A stretch of DNA of 64,000 nt from Prorocentrum cordatum (Eukaryota > Sar > Dinophyceae > Prorocentrales > Prorocentraceae), in the NCBI GenBank assembly GCA_963575745.1, contig CAUYUJ010000670.1:513379-577378 (forward strand). Direction: 5' to 3'. The position numbers and the translations under genes are program-made. Below the pieces are notes generated by a model that was given only the letters and a program-made list of their open reading frames with translations, ran no database searches and was not told the DNA's origin. Positions 1-10,690 of this stretch are shown one piece after another (position 1 is the stretch's first letter; every line of letters starts with the position of its first letter).

Positions 1-239
1 CCTCGCGTCGACTGCGGGGCCGCCCTGGCGCGGCATTGCCAGGGGTCCCGAGTCGAGCTCTGCTTTTGCACGCCATCTTGCGCATGCCAATCCCAGATGT
101 CGTCCTGGCGCAGCAGTACCTGGAGCAGCTGAGGGAGGTGGCAACCTGCATCGCCCACACTGCGCGCCAGGTGTGGACCTGGCCCGCATCCAGGGGGGGA
201 GCTGCGAGGCCGCGCATGTCGTCGTGGCCTGACCTGACA

Positions 240-1205
240 GCTGGAGCTGGAGGCCATGTGAGATCGGCGGAAGTCCTTTGCCGACTGGGCCAAGGCGTGC
301 GAGGAAGGCAGTATCGCTCCGTTATTTTCCTCCACGAAGCCGCCTGGCGTCCCGCGCTCGCGGGTCCTTCGGCACGGGCAACGCGCCACGGCTGCGCAGC
401 GCGTGGCCGACGACCAGATGGACGGCTGGGCCAAGATTTGGAAGGCCTCGCCCGTCTCCACCTGTCCGCTTGCCTCGCAAGTGGCAGGGGCTGGCGAGGG
501 CGAGCACGGCTTTGAGCTGCTGCACGTGACCGACTTTGGGGAGACGGAGGACATTGCCAGCGCAATCGCCTCCTTGCCGACAGCGGCCTTGCCCGCCCCG
601 CGCATCGCCGAGGTGCCCGAGGTTGCCAAGAGTTCTAAGTGGCACACTGGGCAGAGAGCTGACAAGTTGGTGCCGAGATTTCTGAGCCTCCTCAGCGACG
701 CCACGCTCTCGCTGCTCGTCTACATCATGCGGCTAGCCGAGCACTGGGAGAGGTGGCCCACCCAGCTCGTGGCTGTTCACATCGTGAGGCCTAGCCGAAG
801 GAAGATGGAGGCCGATCCCGCTGCTCCAGGCGGCCCACCGCGCGCGGTCGCAGGTTCGAGGAAATCAGCTATGGGCGTGGCCTCTGGAGCATCAGAGGCC
901 CTATTTCGCGCTGGCTGCCGGCAAGACCACGCTGGACGCGGCCTCGCGAGCGCGCTCGTGCATGCCGAGCTGGCCTTCGCAGGTGGAGTTGGAGTGGCCA
1001 TGGCTTTCGCGCGAACATCGAGAAGTGTTTGGGCCATGTCTGCTAGAGGCGCCTCGTCGAAGCGGCTCGGCAGCACGCTCGCTTTCTCTCGGCAACGATT
1101 CGCTTGTGCATTGTGCGTTGCCCAGGTATCGGGCCCCGCGGAGGCTGGTGTGGTTGCAGGCCATTTCGTATTCTGTGGCGGTGGATCGGGGGGCGTTCTT
1201 CTCAT
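240..1205 (+). pseudogene. LINE-A reverse transcriptase, N-terminal half
   Basis: From about 258 the sequence reads as the pre-RT linker (SFADWAKACEEG, then MDGWAKIWKA at about 418). It continues as RT fingers: VPRFLSLLSDATLSLLVYIM at about 670, then WPTQLVAVHIV. A +1 shift near 790 gives RWRPIPLLQAAHR, matching the 'GGxRPIxLL' fingers motif, then QRPYFALAAGKTTLDAA. A further shift leads to PRRLVWLQAISYSVAVDRG, which normally precedes the AGC motif. The coding sequence then stops abruptly at a satellite and resumes at about 2,945. Frameshifts and the interruption make it a pseudogene. Confidence 0.75.
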
Positions 1206-1261
1206 ATCCTAAGATGGGTATCTAGTTATTGCTCGGACGCCGCCGCCCCCTGATAACCAGA

Positions 1262-1560
1262 GAGAACACACCTACTCATGCGCAGACTTACTCCTAATAA
1301 GACATACTCATACTCATACCTTCTCATGCTCTCACTTAATCAACACAGAACATGCAGGCCTACTCATATTCAGATTTACTCATGCTGGGGATCCTTCATA
1401 CCCAGATTACATTTGCTCATGCCCAGACTCGTTCCCAGACCTGCTCATACACAGACTTACTCATACTCAGACCTAAACATACTCAGACCTTCTCCTATTT
1501 TGCGTTGCTCAACGCACGGACTGAGACTTACTCATAATCATACCTAGTCATATTCAGACT
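1262..1560. repeat. ACTCATACTCAGAC minisatellite
   Basis: About 300 bp built of imperfect 12-15-bp words such as ACTCATACTCAGACC and TACTCATACACAGAC. It is AT-richer than its surroundings. It forms the left part of the block that splits the LINE-A reverse transcriptase; similar words reappear near 2,770-2,800 at the right end of that block. Confidence 0.8.
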
Positions 1561-2640
1561 CGCAAGGGGAGCCGCCCAGGGTGTTTTCACTGGCCCGTTC
1601 GCGGCCAGTTTGTGGGGATGTCTCAGGCGGTTTGCTCGTTGCCATGCCCGACATCCTTGGCTTTCAGGGCAGATTTTGAGGATGTCTCAGGCGGTGCGCT
1701 GGTTTCAGCACCCTTGGGGGGGGCCGTCAGGAGGTGGGGCGCGGGCCCGTTCGCGGCCAGTTTGTGGGAATGTCTCAGGCGGTTTGGTCGTTCTCATGCC
1801 CAACATCCTTGGCTTTCAGATGATTCTGAGGATGTCTCAGGCGGGGCGCTGGTTTCAGCACCCCTGAAAAGGAACCGCCAGGAGTGTTTTCACTGGCCTT
1901 TTTCGCGGCCAGTTTGTGGGGATGCTTCACGCGGTTTGCTCGTTGTGATGCCCGACATCCATGTCTTCCAAAACAGATGTTGGGGATGTCTCAGGCGGGG
2001 CGCTGGTGTCAGCACCCTAAGGGGAGCAGCCAGGGGTGCGTTCACGGGCCCGTTCGCAGCCAGTTTGTGGCTATGTCTCAGGCGGTCTGCTCGTTTTCAT
2101 GCCCAGCATCCTTGTCATTCAGAGCAGATGCGGAGGCTGTCTCAGGCGGGGCGCTGGTTCCAGCACACCTAAGGGGTGCCGCCGGGGGTGTTTTCACGGG
2201 CCCGTTTGCGGCCAGTCTGTGGGGATGTCTCAGGCGGCTTGCTCGTTTTCATGCCAGACATCCTTGGTATCCAGAACAGATGTTGGGGATGTCTCAGGCG
2301 GGGCGCTGGTTTCAGCACCCCTGAAAGGAACGCCAGGAGTGTTTTCACGGGCCCGTTCGCGGCCAGTTTGTGGGGGTGTCTCAGCCGGTTTGCTCGTTGC
2401 CATGCCCCACATCCTTCGCTTTCAGAGCAGATTTTGAGGATGTCTCAGGCTGGCAGCTGGTTTCAGCACCCCTGGAAGGAGCCGCCAGGGGGTTGGGCAC
2501 GGGATCGTTCGCGGCCGGTTTGTGGGGATGTCTCCAGGGGGTAGGACGCGGGCCCGTTCGCGACCATTTTGCGGGGTTGTCTCAGGCGGTTTGTTCGATG
2601 CCATGCTGCGAGGCAGGAGATGAGGCGTGCTGCCCCCTTG
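1561..2640. repeat. 152-bp tandem satellite, 7 copies plus a partial
   Basis: The word GCCAGT (or variant) occurs at 1604, 1756, 1908, 2059, 2211, 2362 and 2514, spacings of 151-152 bp, with a shortened eighth unit ending near 2,640. Each unit carries two copies of a GATGTCTCAGGCGG-like motif about 75 bp apart, and a GTTCGCGGCCAGTTTGTGG segment. Copies differ by scattered substitutions. It lies inside the LINE-A reverse transcriptase. Confidence 0.92.
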
Positions 2641-2944
2641 GCTAAACGCTCGTTCTACAGATCCCACTGCCAACTCTCCTAAATCGCATGCACATTACCA
2701 CATGCTGAGGAGGGCACGGCCTGGCAGCTGAGGAGGGGGAATGAATGGGAGGCCCATATGCAATCATATTCAAAGCTCACTCTGGCTCATACTCACTCAT
2801 TTGCATTAGGATTCTTTCGTCTTCGTCGGCCCTGTCGCCCATGTGGGCGCGCTATTAAAGTCAAACGCTCATGAACAGACGCTCGCCATGGCATGACATG
2901 AAACATGATATGCACATATGGGGAGCTCCACGCAGTGAACAATG
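2641..2944. other. Right end of the insertion in LINE-A; no gene seen
   Basis: Non-coding sequence between the satellite and the resumed RT. It includes a degenerate TCATACTCACTC stretch (about 2,775-2,800). At 2,911-2,938 there is a segment whose reverse complement recurs at about 9,088-9,116 (shared core GGGGAGCTCCACGCAGTGA), so the inserted material includes a dispersed repeat. Confidence 0.6.
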
Positions 2945-3890
2945 ATGGCTGCAAGTTCGCCATGGCATTCGCGCAGCTCCCCATGATCACCTCCACCGAC
3001 GCCTTCGCATAGCACACGGAGCAGCGAACCTTGGAGACCAGCTTGTGTTTCCGTATATTTTTGAATTCTGTTGTCGATGATTTCGCGCTGCAAGTGGCTT
3101 GTCAGCTCAAGGACCTGCAGCAACTTTTCGTGGAGAACATCGAGATGCTGTGTGACACATTGCAGGACGTTGGCCTACCCGTGGCCAAGTCACAGGCTAT
3201 GCTCACGGCGTCCGACGGCGCACCGAGTCAGCGCATTGCACATCGACTTCGAGGTCACGGTTTCCAGGCGCAGTCGTGGCTGGAGGTCTTGGGCCTTGGG
3301 GTCGCCACAGGAAAGATTGCCCAATCCTCTGTGCTTCGTCGGCGAGAACGCGAGATGGCGAGACGGGGGCGACATTCTCGGAGGCTTGCGAACTTGGGCC
3401 TGAGGTTCAGGAAGATCGCTCGTTCTGCGGTCGGGCCTGCCACCTCCTGCGGTCTCGAGATTCCGGGGGCTCCCTGACTTCCCTTGCGAAGCACGGTTGG
3501 GCCTCCATGCCGCGAGGTGGCTCGCGCTGGATCACCTCGCAGCTGGGCGCCAATCCTGCCGGTCATCCCGCTTGCGTTGCCGTGGTTGGACCTGTTCACA
3601 CTTGGGCCTGCGTGGCTCACGCTGGCGAAGTGCCCCGCCACGCGATGCAGCGAGCCTGGCAGACGCAGTTCCTCAAGGTCACGGCGGCCGGGCGCCGCAA
3701 CTGGCCACGGGTGATTGGGCCAGCGGGCGCCCTGGCACGCCCCGTGCAGCACCCGGGGTGGATTGGCGCATCGGCCTTTGCAGCGCGCGCGCGTTCGGAT
3801 GAGATCTTGGACCTGCGGGATACCTCGCCGTCGGTTGCGAAGCGGCTCGCTCTCCCGGTCTACGAGGCGGTGGAGTGGGCAAACTGAACG
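2945..3890 (+). pseudogene. LINE-A reverse transcriptase, C-terminal half and thumb
   Basis: RT coding resumes with GCKFAMAFAQLPMITSTDAFA (about 2,948-3,010), the GC-(S/H)-A region that normally follows 'VDRG'. After a stop, the catalytic motif VVDDFALQV lies at 3,070-3,096; the two Asp are the metal ligands. GLPVAKSQAMLTASDG and LEVLGLGVATG follow, matching the post-catalytic 'K...LA' and 'LGV' motifs. A shift then gives the thumb and connection region (AWQTQFLKVTAAGRRNWPRV, about 3,655). Stops and shifts make it non-functional. 3,891-4,329 has only weak LINE-like coding and no recognisable motif. Confidence 0.75.
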
Positions 3891-4329
3891 CAGCGCGGCG
3901 ACGCCATGCCTGAAGTACCTAGGCCGTCCCACGAGGATCCCGCCAGCGCCTGGCTTGCCCCCCTTCGTGCCACGCTGGCGACAGGGCGAAGACCGAGAAG
4001 TGGCGCCTTGACGCCATTGCGCGCTGCTCTTCACACTGCTGATATTGGCGGCCATTCCCCTCGGCATCGCCTGAGCCACTTCGCCAACGTCTCAAGTCAG
4101 GACTGCCAGCGGTGTGCGTGGGGCCCCTGGTGCTCGTCACCACCGCTGCTGGTGCTGCCCGATCTTGGACGAACATCGCAAGCTGGCCGTGGACGATGGG
4201 GCGCTGTTGGCGGCGGCAGCTGCACCGCCTGGGGACTCGCCCTACACGAGGGGTCTCTACCCGAAGTCCTCCTTGCCTGCCTGCTCGGGGCGATTCGGGC
4301 ACCTGGCGCTGCGATCGTGGGGCTCGGGC

Positions 4330-4835
4330 TGAGCAGCCAGTGGTCACGGGCCAGGCGTTCATGGACGGGGCGTTCTGCAGGCTCCCCGGCTGGGACATCG
4401 CGGCGCGGGCGGGCTGGGGCTTCGCCCTCGTGGGCGACAGCAGCTTTCGTGGTGCCGCATTCGGTCTTTTGCCAGGGCCACGGCAGACGTCGGCTAGAGC
4501 TCAGCTACATGCCATCCTGCAGGCGCTGGCCGCAGGTATAGCCCCGTTCCACATCTACACGGACGACCTTCCTTTGACCGCCCCGCTAGAGAGGCGAGAG
4601 GTGGTGCACGGCGGCTATTCGTGACAATGCCGATATTTGGAAGCGGCTGTGACACTACATGGAGGATCATGGCAGCATGGAAATTACTGACGACGGAGGT
4701 CATGCGCCCCCCACATTTACCCACGCTCGCGGCCACCAGAAGGACGACACGTGGGAGAGCAGGCGCAACGACCTCGCCGACCAGGCGGCCAAACGCGGGC
4801 GCAGGCTCCACGACCTGCCGGGCCGCGCGGTGCAA
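4330..4835 (+). pseudogene. LINE-A RNase H domain
   Basis: Reads FMDGAFCRLPGW (first Asp, about 4,355), RAGWGFALVG, then SARAQLHAILQALAAG (about 4,492; the usual catalytic Glu position reads Gln), HIYTDDLPLTAP (about 4,550, second Asp). In another frame it continues THARGHQKDDTW and RNDLADQAAKRGRRLH (about 4,765-4,812), the His and Asp end of an RNase H fold. The E-to-Q change and a frameshift near 4,620 indicate a dead copy. Confidence 0.75.
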
Positions 4836-6150
4836 CACCACGGCCGCGCGATGGACCGCGTGCGCCAGACGGCTGCATGGGGCGTGGGCGGCAGCGCGTC
4901 CAAACTGCAGCGACGGGCGCCATCGCCGCCGACAGGGTCGAGGTCGCGAGGCGCCGCCCTGCGGAGCTCCGCAGGCGGTGGAGGATGCAGCGCGGGCGAC
5001 CAGCGGCTGAGGGAGCTGGCCATGACTGCCCCTGTGCGCTGCCTGCGGCCCCTGCGCCGCCGCCCTTCCCTCGCGTTCTCCGCCTCCTCGCTCGAGGAAA
5101 ACGGAATCGGTGGCAGTGCAAGCGATGTCCTGCGTTCGCCGTTTCCAAGACAAGGGGGCGACAATTTCGATCTCTGATTTGTCCCGTGGCCGAGATGGCG
5201 GCCCTGTGGGGCCAAGCCCGTTCGTCGTGGGATGTGCCTGGTGCGGAGCCCGATGCTGGCCCCGCGCCTGGTGCAGCCTCGACCCCTTCCCCGTCTGTCA
5301 GTGGCGGCCCCTGTGCGGCCGAGGTCGGCGGTTCTCTGGATTCCGAGCCTGGCGCAGTGCCGCCGCCCTCGCTTCTTGAAGGCCCTGAGCGGCTCACGGC
5401 GTTTAAACGGGTGAGGTTTCGCATCGAGGCCGAGCAGGAAGATTTCGACCTCGCGGACGTGTGTTGGCCCTCTGCAAATGCCGCGCGGGTGCACGGTTCT
5501 GTGGAGCCCGAGCGTCGCCCCTGCTTTCCGAGCAAGTCTCGGGCCGGGGAGTGGGGGGAGTGTAGCAATCACCACCCACCAAACCACCCCAACCCAACCC
5601 GAAGGTTCAGATTTACCCTCGATTTCTAGTTGGGGGGGTCGGGAAACCTCGAAAAAACACGCGTGGAACCCTTCCCCCCCCCCCAACCCGAAAATCGGGT
5701 CTTCGGGTTGGGTTGGGGTGGTCTGGTAGGTAGTCAAGCAAGGACGGCAATGTGGCCTCGGGGGGCCCGCGCCTGAGAACGCCGCGGGTTGGTCCACCTG
5801 CCGCCCCGCCCAGGCCTGCCAAGAGGCTTCGGAGCCCCGGGGGGGGAACCGCTACCCGAGAGGGACACGGCCTCTGCAGGCCAGCGGCAAGGGGAGTCCC
5901 GGGTCGCTCGGGGTGCCGTCCCTGCCGGCCTCCCCCTGCCCCCTCACGGCCCTGTCAGGCCTGCAAGTGGTCGTGGTCCTGCCACTGTCCTGGCTGGCGC
6001 CACCCATGCATCCTGCCGCCGTTGTGGGGCCAGGGCTCAGCCGTCGGCCCCGCGGTCCCGTCTGTGGGGAGTCTGCTCGGGCCTTGCATCCAGCGAGGGC
6101 ACTGCCTATCTTAGAGACCTCGAGACGGGTATAATGACCCGACCTCGGGG
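4836..6150 (+). pseudogene. LINE-A C-terminal tail with Cys/His motifs, interrupted by an element
   Basis: Pro/Arg/Ala-rich sequence including WQCKRCPAFAVSKTRGRQF (about 5,113) and, after the nested element at 5,569-5,736, HASCRRCGARAQ with LWGVCSGLASSEGTAYLRD (about 6,005-6,120). Paired Cys and a 'C-G-(x)n-LRxLxxG' ending are typical of the zinc-knuckle tail of dinoflagellate LINEs. Removing the nested element plus one duplication joins two open frames. A later shift in a G8 run near 5,845 breaks the frame again. Confidence 0.55.
5569..5736. mobile_element. 168-bp MITE-like element with 5-bp TSD (AGCAA)
   Basis: Bounded by AGCAA at 5,564-5,568 and 5,737-5,741. The ends form a ~36-bp imperfect terminal inverted repeat: the left end TCACCACCCACCAAACCACC pairs with the right end read in reverse, TGACTACCTACCAGACCACC, and both continue as CCAACCCAACCCGAAG. 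No coding capacity. It sits in the LINE-A tail, so it is younger than LINE-A. Confidence 0.8.
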
Positions 6151-6720
6151 GAATGGAGGGGCGAGCCTCGCCCTCTCCACTTTTCTGATGGCGCTTGCTT
6201 CTGGCTTCGTCTTCGGTAATTCGCCTGGCTTCGTGCTTCGGCTGCGCTCGCTCGCCTCGCCCCTTGTCGTCTTCGCCTGCCCTTGGCCCGTCTCGGCGCA
6301 CATGACTTGCAATGGTGGCGCCTCATCCTCATCCTCGTCCTCCTCCTCTCCCTACACATCCCCTTCTCCTCAATCCCTCCTTCGTCTCCCCTTCCTCCCT
6401 CCTCGCCCTTCTCCTCCTTCTCTTCATCCCTCCCTCGCTCATCCCATCGCTCCCTTCTCCTCTTCCCTCCTCCCTTCTCTCGGCCCCAGCCAACTCGGTG
6501 GGACACCGCCCGCGAGGAGGCCTACCGCGACCCGTCGTGGACCAAAGAACGGCGCGCCCGGGAGAAGGAGGAAGGACTTCAAAGGGTCGAGGCTCGATTT
6601 TTGATGGTCTTATCTGTCATGCTCTCTGTATTTGTTGATACCCCGGGAGCTCGTCGCCAAGTCCAGATCTCACTTCAATTCTTGACGAATCGCGTATCCC
6701 CACCAGCGTGACACGCCCTC
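6151..6720. repeat. CT-rich low-complexity stretch
   Basis: 6,310-6,485 is almost pure pyrimidine on the plus strand (TCCTCATCC, CCTCCTCC words). Flanks are unremarkable GC-rich sequence with no recognised gene. Serine/proline-rich open frames across it are by-products of composition. Confidence 0.7.
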
Positions 6721-7080
6721 TGGAGTTCTCCTTGCGGGCCGCAAATCAACAAGTATCCCCACCAGCCTATCCAGAAACGATGCCCGGGCGAGTTGCATTG
6801 ATCAGGGAAGTGTGGAAGCATGCAGTGGAACAGAGATGGGGGCAGCTGCGGCAGCTGTCAAACCGAAGCTCGGGGTCAGCTTGAGCAGATCCAGGAGTCA
6901 ACCATAAATGTACGTTGGAGCCTTTCTGGAGACCTTGTGGGCTCTCTGGGAGGCCTCCTGGAGCTCTCTTGGAGCGTCTGGGGGGCGGTTCGTGCCGCTT
7001 TGAGGCCATCTTGGAGGCCGTCGGTTAATTGCCGCCACTCCTACAGCACACTGCCCGCTTGGCTGCCATGGTAGCGCAAG
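6721..7080. repeat. G-type (GGCCTCCTGG-like) decamer array
   Basis: 6,905-7,025 consists of ~10-11-bp imperfect words such as GGCCTCCTGGAGC, TCTTGGAGCG and CATCTTGGAGGCC, the same family as the large arrays further right. Upstream, CGTATCCCCACCAGC and AAGTATCCCCACCAGC (about 6,690 and 6,750) form a short direct repeat. Confidence 0.6.
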
Positions 7081-7560
7081 GTTTTGTTCCCTCTCGTTAT
7101 CCTTCCCTGCCTTCTCCTCTCCCTCCTGTTTCTTCCTCTCGAGCTGGTGTGCAGACAGGAGAGCCTCCCCCTGCCTCAGACTTTTGGAGTCGGGATCGCA
7201 GTTCAGTATTCAGACCCCCAGACGTGCGCGAGGAGGCATGGGGGAGAGGTGGTCGCAGTGCAAGTGGCAAGGGTTCCAGCTCTCGCTTCCCTCGCGCCTG
7301 AAGGCCAGCCGCCCTCACAGGGGGCTGCGTGCCTCGGGGGTGTGCTGGCGGGGCCAGTGCAGCAGTGGCTGAGCGTGGACCGCATCTCAGCAGTGAAGAT
7401 TCGTCGGCTTCGTAGGTTAGGCCTCCCTCGGGGTACAACCTCGGGCGGAGTTGAGTTGTGTCGCAGTGCTCTTGCTCTCAGCCGATGCAGTTTAGCGTTT
7501 CGTTCGAATCTGGACCCCCTGAGCTGGAACGGAAAGGAAGGGCCATCGGTTAAGATGATT
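7081..7560. other. Unique GC-rich sequence, no recognised gene
   Basis: One plus frame is open from 7,084 into the GAC microsatellite. It begins with a hydrophobic stretch (FPLVILPCLLLSLLFLPLEL) but shows no domain I recognise, and the hydrophobic part is encoded by a CT-rich tract. I would not call it a gene on this evidence. Confidence 0.3.
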
Positions 7561-7561
7561 G

Positions 7562-7915
<354 letters not shown>

Positions 7916-8061
7916 CTGGCAGGTACTCCGCCTACGCGCCCGCGGCGAGCCGCGGGGGCGCGCGCAGAGGCGCTCACCCGCGTGCGCCCGCGCGCTCCGA
8001 GGGGCGCCCACCGGGGGCCCCGTGTGAGGCCTGGACCGGCTGCAGTGGACACCCGGATCCT

Positions 8062-8306
8062 TCGGGAGCCTCGAGACGGGGGTCAGTGCAAACGGGGGTC
8101 AGCCAGGGCGCCAGATCCTGCAGGATCCTGCAAAGACCCCCTCTGGCTGACCCGGGTTAGGGAGCCGCTCGTGGCCGCGAGGCGGCCGCGCCTATTGGCT
8201 GACCCGGGTTTGCGAAGATCTGCGTTGCAGTTTTTTTTTCTTGCATTGCAGTTTTTGGTTTCCTGCTGACCCGGGTCTGGATTGACCCGGGTCAGAAGAT
8301 CCCCGA
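8062..8306. mobile_element. TCGGG-CCCGA element, family 1, copy 1 (TSD ATCCT)
   Basis: A 245-bp element from TCGGGAGCC to GATCCCCGA, flanked by ATCCT at 8,057-8,061 and 8,307-8,311. It is nearly identical to 38,571-38,817, in the same orientation. The interior has the palindromes ATCCTGCAGGAT and three GACCCGGGT-type sites, plus two TTGCAGTTTTT tracts. It has no coding capacity, so it is non-autonomous. Confidence 0.88.
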
Positions 8307-8311
8307 ATCCT

Positions 8312-8870
8312 GATGGAAGGCCGGTTCCGGGGGGGGGGTTCGCCGACTTCGGGGTCTTGGGGGCCTCCCTGCGCCCCGTGGCCGTCAAGGAGCGGCCAGG
8401 GATCAAGAGCTGGTCCTGGGGGGGAGCCCCGGGGTCCAGGACCCGCTTCCCTCAGGACCCCTCTCCTTCGTGGCATGAGCTTCTTCCGAGGGCAGTTGGT
8501 GCTCCACACGTTGACACGACATGCAACGCGACGGGCAAGACAAGCGCGCCCCTGATATTGCAGAGCTTCCGTGCTGATCAGACCCGACTGTAGGTGGCCA
8601 GCGTTCGGCTTTGGAACGTGGCCGCTTTTGGTTTGCGATTCGAACGCGTTTGGGTCTCGTTGGGACATTTCGGCACGGCCTGGTGTCGCTCAAAGACAGC
8701 CCCCGAGGGCTTGGTGAGGTCAACCGCCCCGACTTCTGGGGGCCGTCTGTGGCAATTCTAGGCATTGCCAGGCCACTTGCCCGATTAAGACTAGAGCATT
8801 TGACTCGGGCAGGGAGTACCGTCCAGTCATCAGGAGACTCTAGGATGGAGAGGCCCTGGAGGTTAGGGGT
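8312..8870. other. GC-rich sequence without recognised gene
   Basis: Open on several frames but without a recognised domain or clear exon signature. Nothing repetitive noticed beyond a G10 run at about 8,329. Confidence 0.4.
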
Positions 8871-9270
8871 AGAGAGAGAGCATTAGGAGGATAGTGAGGA
8901 GAAGGATGAAACCCAGACCTCCAGGTGCGTCGTGTGTGCCAATATCGTGGGCCGTGATGGGTCTTCTTGGCCATGCAATGTTAGCCAGATCGAATTCCAA
9001 TGAATAGGTTTGTTTTTTTTCGCTGTCCAATGTATGTGGTGCAATATGTGCATAATCCAGGTGCTGGAAATCGGGCTGCGCAACATTTTCACTGCGTGGA
9101 GCTCCCCGTATGTGCATCTATTTGAATGGGCCTGTCCGCCGTGAGTGTCTAGGCGCAACAATTTTTGAATATAAGCGGGCTTGAGTATTGGCAGTCTGGG
9201 AGCGTATCTACTTGTGAATGAGCTGGACTGAATGAGTCTCAGTAGTACTAGTGCGTCTCGGCGCATGAGA
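8871..9270. other. AT-richer non-coding stretch with a dispersed repeat
   Basis: Lower GC than its surroundings. Positions 9,088-9,116 are the reverse complement of 2,911-2,938 with a few differences. No gene recognised. Confidence 0.5.
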
Positions 9271-9435
9271 CTGGGGTCTCCTGGGGCCTCCTGAAGCTTT
9301 TGGGGCCTCTTGGAACCTCCTGGGGCCTCCTGGTGCCTCTTGAGGCCTCCTGGGGCCTCCTGGGGCCTCCCAGGGCCTCGTGTGGCCTCCTGGGCCTTCC
9401 TGGAACCTCCTGGAGCCTTCTGGTGCCTCCTGGAA
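9271..9435. repeat. CCTCCTGGGG decamer array (left part)
   Basis: Tandem imperfect words of about 9-12 bp, such as GGGGCCTCCTGG and GGAACCTCCTGG. The same type is found at 16,920-17,275, on the other side of LINE-B, and is read here as the other part of one array split by that insertion. Confidence 0.85.
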
Positions 9436-9659
9436 AGGATTTGTGCCCCAGGAGAGGCCCAATCTAATGGAACAAGTGTAAAACACAGGATTGGAGCCAC
9501 AGGAGAGGATCAATGTATGGGAACACACGTGCAACACAAAGGCTTCGTGCCCCAGGGCAGGCCCAATGTATAGGAATATGCGTGAATCACATAGGACTGG
9601 ATACACAAGAAACGGACACACAATATAGCCATGAATAAGAAACCAAGGGTTCGTGCTCC
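9436..9659. repeat. ~55-65-bp repeats; left target site of LINE-B
   Basis: Three to four degenerate copies of a unit containing TGCCCCAGGAGAGGCCCAAT and GGGAACACACGTGxAACACA. The segment ends with AGGGTTCGTGCTCC (9,646-9,659), which is repeated exactly at 16,851-16,864. The sequence at 16,865 onward continues the same repeat family. Confidence 0.75.
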
Positions 9660-9797
9660 TTTTTTTGCATCGCCTGCGCGGCGCTCGCTGCGAGCACCGT
9701 CCATGGTGGAGGCTCGGGCTGATGGCAGCCACTCTTGTTGAACAGCCCGCGAGAAAAATGCAAAGGCACATCCCTCGAGCGTTGCCGCAGCCGAGCA

Positions 9798-10690
9798 TCA
9801 CGCTCCGCCTGGCCGCCTGCCCGTCTTGGGATCGCGGCCTCGGCGGATGTTCTCGATCTTGAGGCTCCTCAGCCTCAGGGCGTTGCCCGACACCACCTCG
9901 CAGGTCTTGCCCAGCGAGCGATGCTTGCCTCTCACCCTCTTGGCGTAGGCTTTGCCTCTGGTGCACACTCTGTAGCGCGAGCCAGCCCAGCTCCCGTCCT
10001 CTCTCCTCTGTTTCCTTCTCACTTGACTTACTTGCGGGCAGTCGCTTTTTAGGAGCGAGAGAAAAAAATAAAAAGAACAAAACAAACAAATCTGGTGCAC
10101 ACTCTGTAGCCGCCCAGGCTGATCAGCTGGGGGGGGCCTCCGCCGCTGGCCGCCCTCGGTGCTGCCAGAGCCCGCGGGGCGCACGGGGAGAGTCGACCTG
10201 CATCCCGCCGCCGCTGCAGGCGCCAGGCCGTGGCAGGCGCCAGGCCGTGGGCAGCCGCAGGGTGGTCGGCCTGCGTGCTGCCTCGGGCGCCGCGGTCGGT
10301 CTGGACGCCCAGGATGCCCTGCGCGGCCGCAGGGGCGCCCTCCTGCGTGCCGCCCGCCCGCTCGCCGCCGTCGGGCGCGGCGGCAGCTGGGCCCTGCGCG
10401 GCGACAGAGGGGTCGGTCTGCCTGCCACGCGGTGCTGCAGGGGCGTCGTCCTGCATGCCGCTGGCCTCTGCCTCGAGGCGCCCTGCTGCCGCCAGCGCCA
10501 CCGCCACAGCACCAGCCGCAGGGAGAGCCGAGGCCGCTGGCCTGCGTCGTGCGCCGCTGACGTCGGCGGCGAAGGGCTTCGGAATGCACGGGCCGCCCAG
10601 CAGACGCTTGGCCCCGTGGGCCGTGAACGCCGACCTGAGGCTGACCTTGCAGTGAGCACCTCCGCCCGTCAGTTTGATGGGGTCGTGCCT
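9798..10690 (-). pseudogene. LINE-B C-terminal tail
   Basis: Minus-strand Ala/Arg/Pro-rich sequence downstream of RNase H, ending with the basic segment KAYAKRVRGKHRSLGKTCEV (about 9,950-9,890) and RSLKIENIRRGRDPKTGRR. I know of no function for this tail. The frame is interrupted by the 134-bp segment at 9,977-10,110; with that segment removed, two open frames join exactly. Confidence 0.5.
9977..10110 (-). other. 134-bp intron-like insertion between 20-bp direct repeats
   Basis: TCTGGTGCACACTCTGTAGC occurs at 9,957-9,976 and identically at 10,091-10,110, offset by 134 bp. The intervening DNA is T/A-rich on the minus strand (TTTGTTTGTTTTGTTC), unlike the GC-rich coding flanks. The offset is not a multiple of three, and deleting 134 bp joins ...LISLGGYRVCTR to GKAYAKRVRGKHR in one frame. 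It could be a spliceosomal intron or introner, or a small insertion that made a 20-bp target duplication. No textbook GT-AG pair falls at matching positions in the two repeats. Confidence 0.6.

Larger units (their letters stand above)
1..6150 (+). mobile_element. LINE-A, degenerate non-LTR retrotransposon, truncated by window edge
   Basis: A plus-strand non-LTR retrotransposon runs in from the left edge. In order it shows a linker, the first half of a reverse transcriptase (to about 1,205), a satellite block, the second half of the RT (from about 2,945), an RNase H domain (4,330-4,835) and a Cys/His-rich tail (to about 6,150). The reading frame shifts several times, so it is not functional. 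No 3' poly(A) or target duplication was recognised, and the 5' end lies outside the window. The domain order is as expected for dinoflagellate LINEs; exact limits are inferred. Confidence 0.75.

Noticed and set aside
1561-2640. CRISPR array
   Set aside because: The repeat is a 152-bp satellite without short repeats and unique spacers, in eukaryotic DNA with no cas genes.
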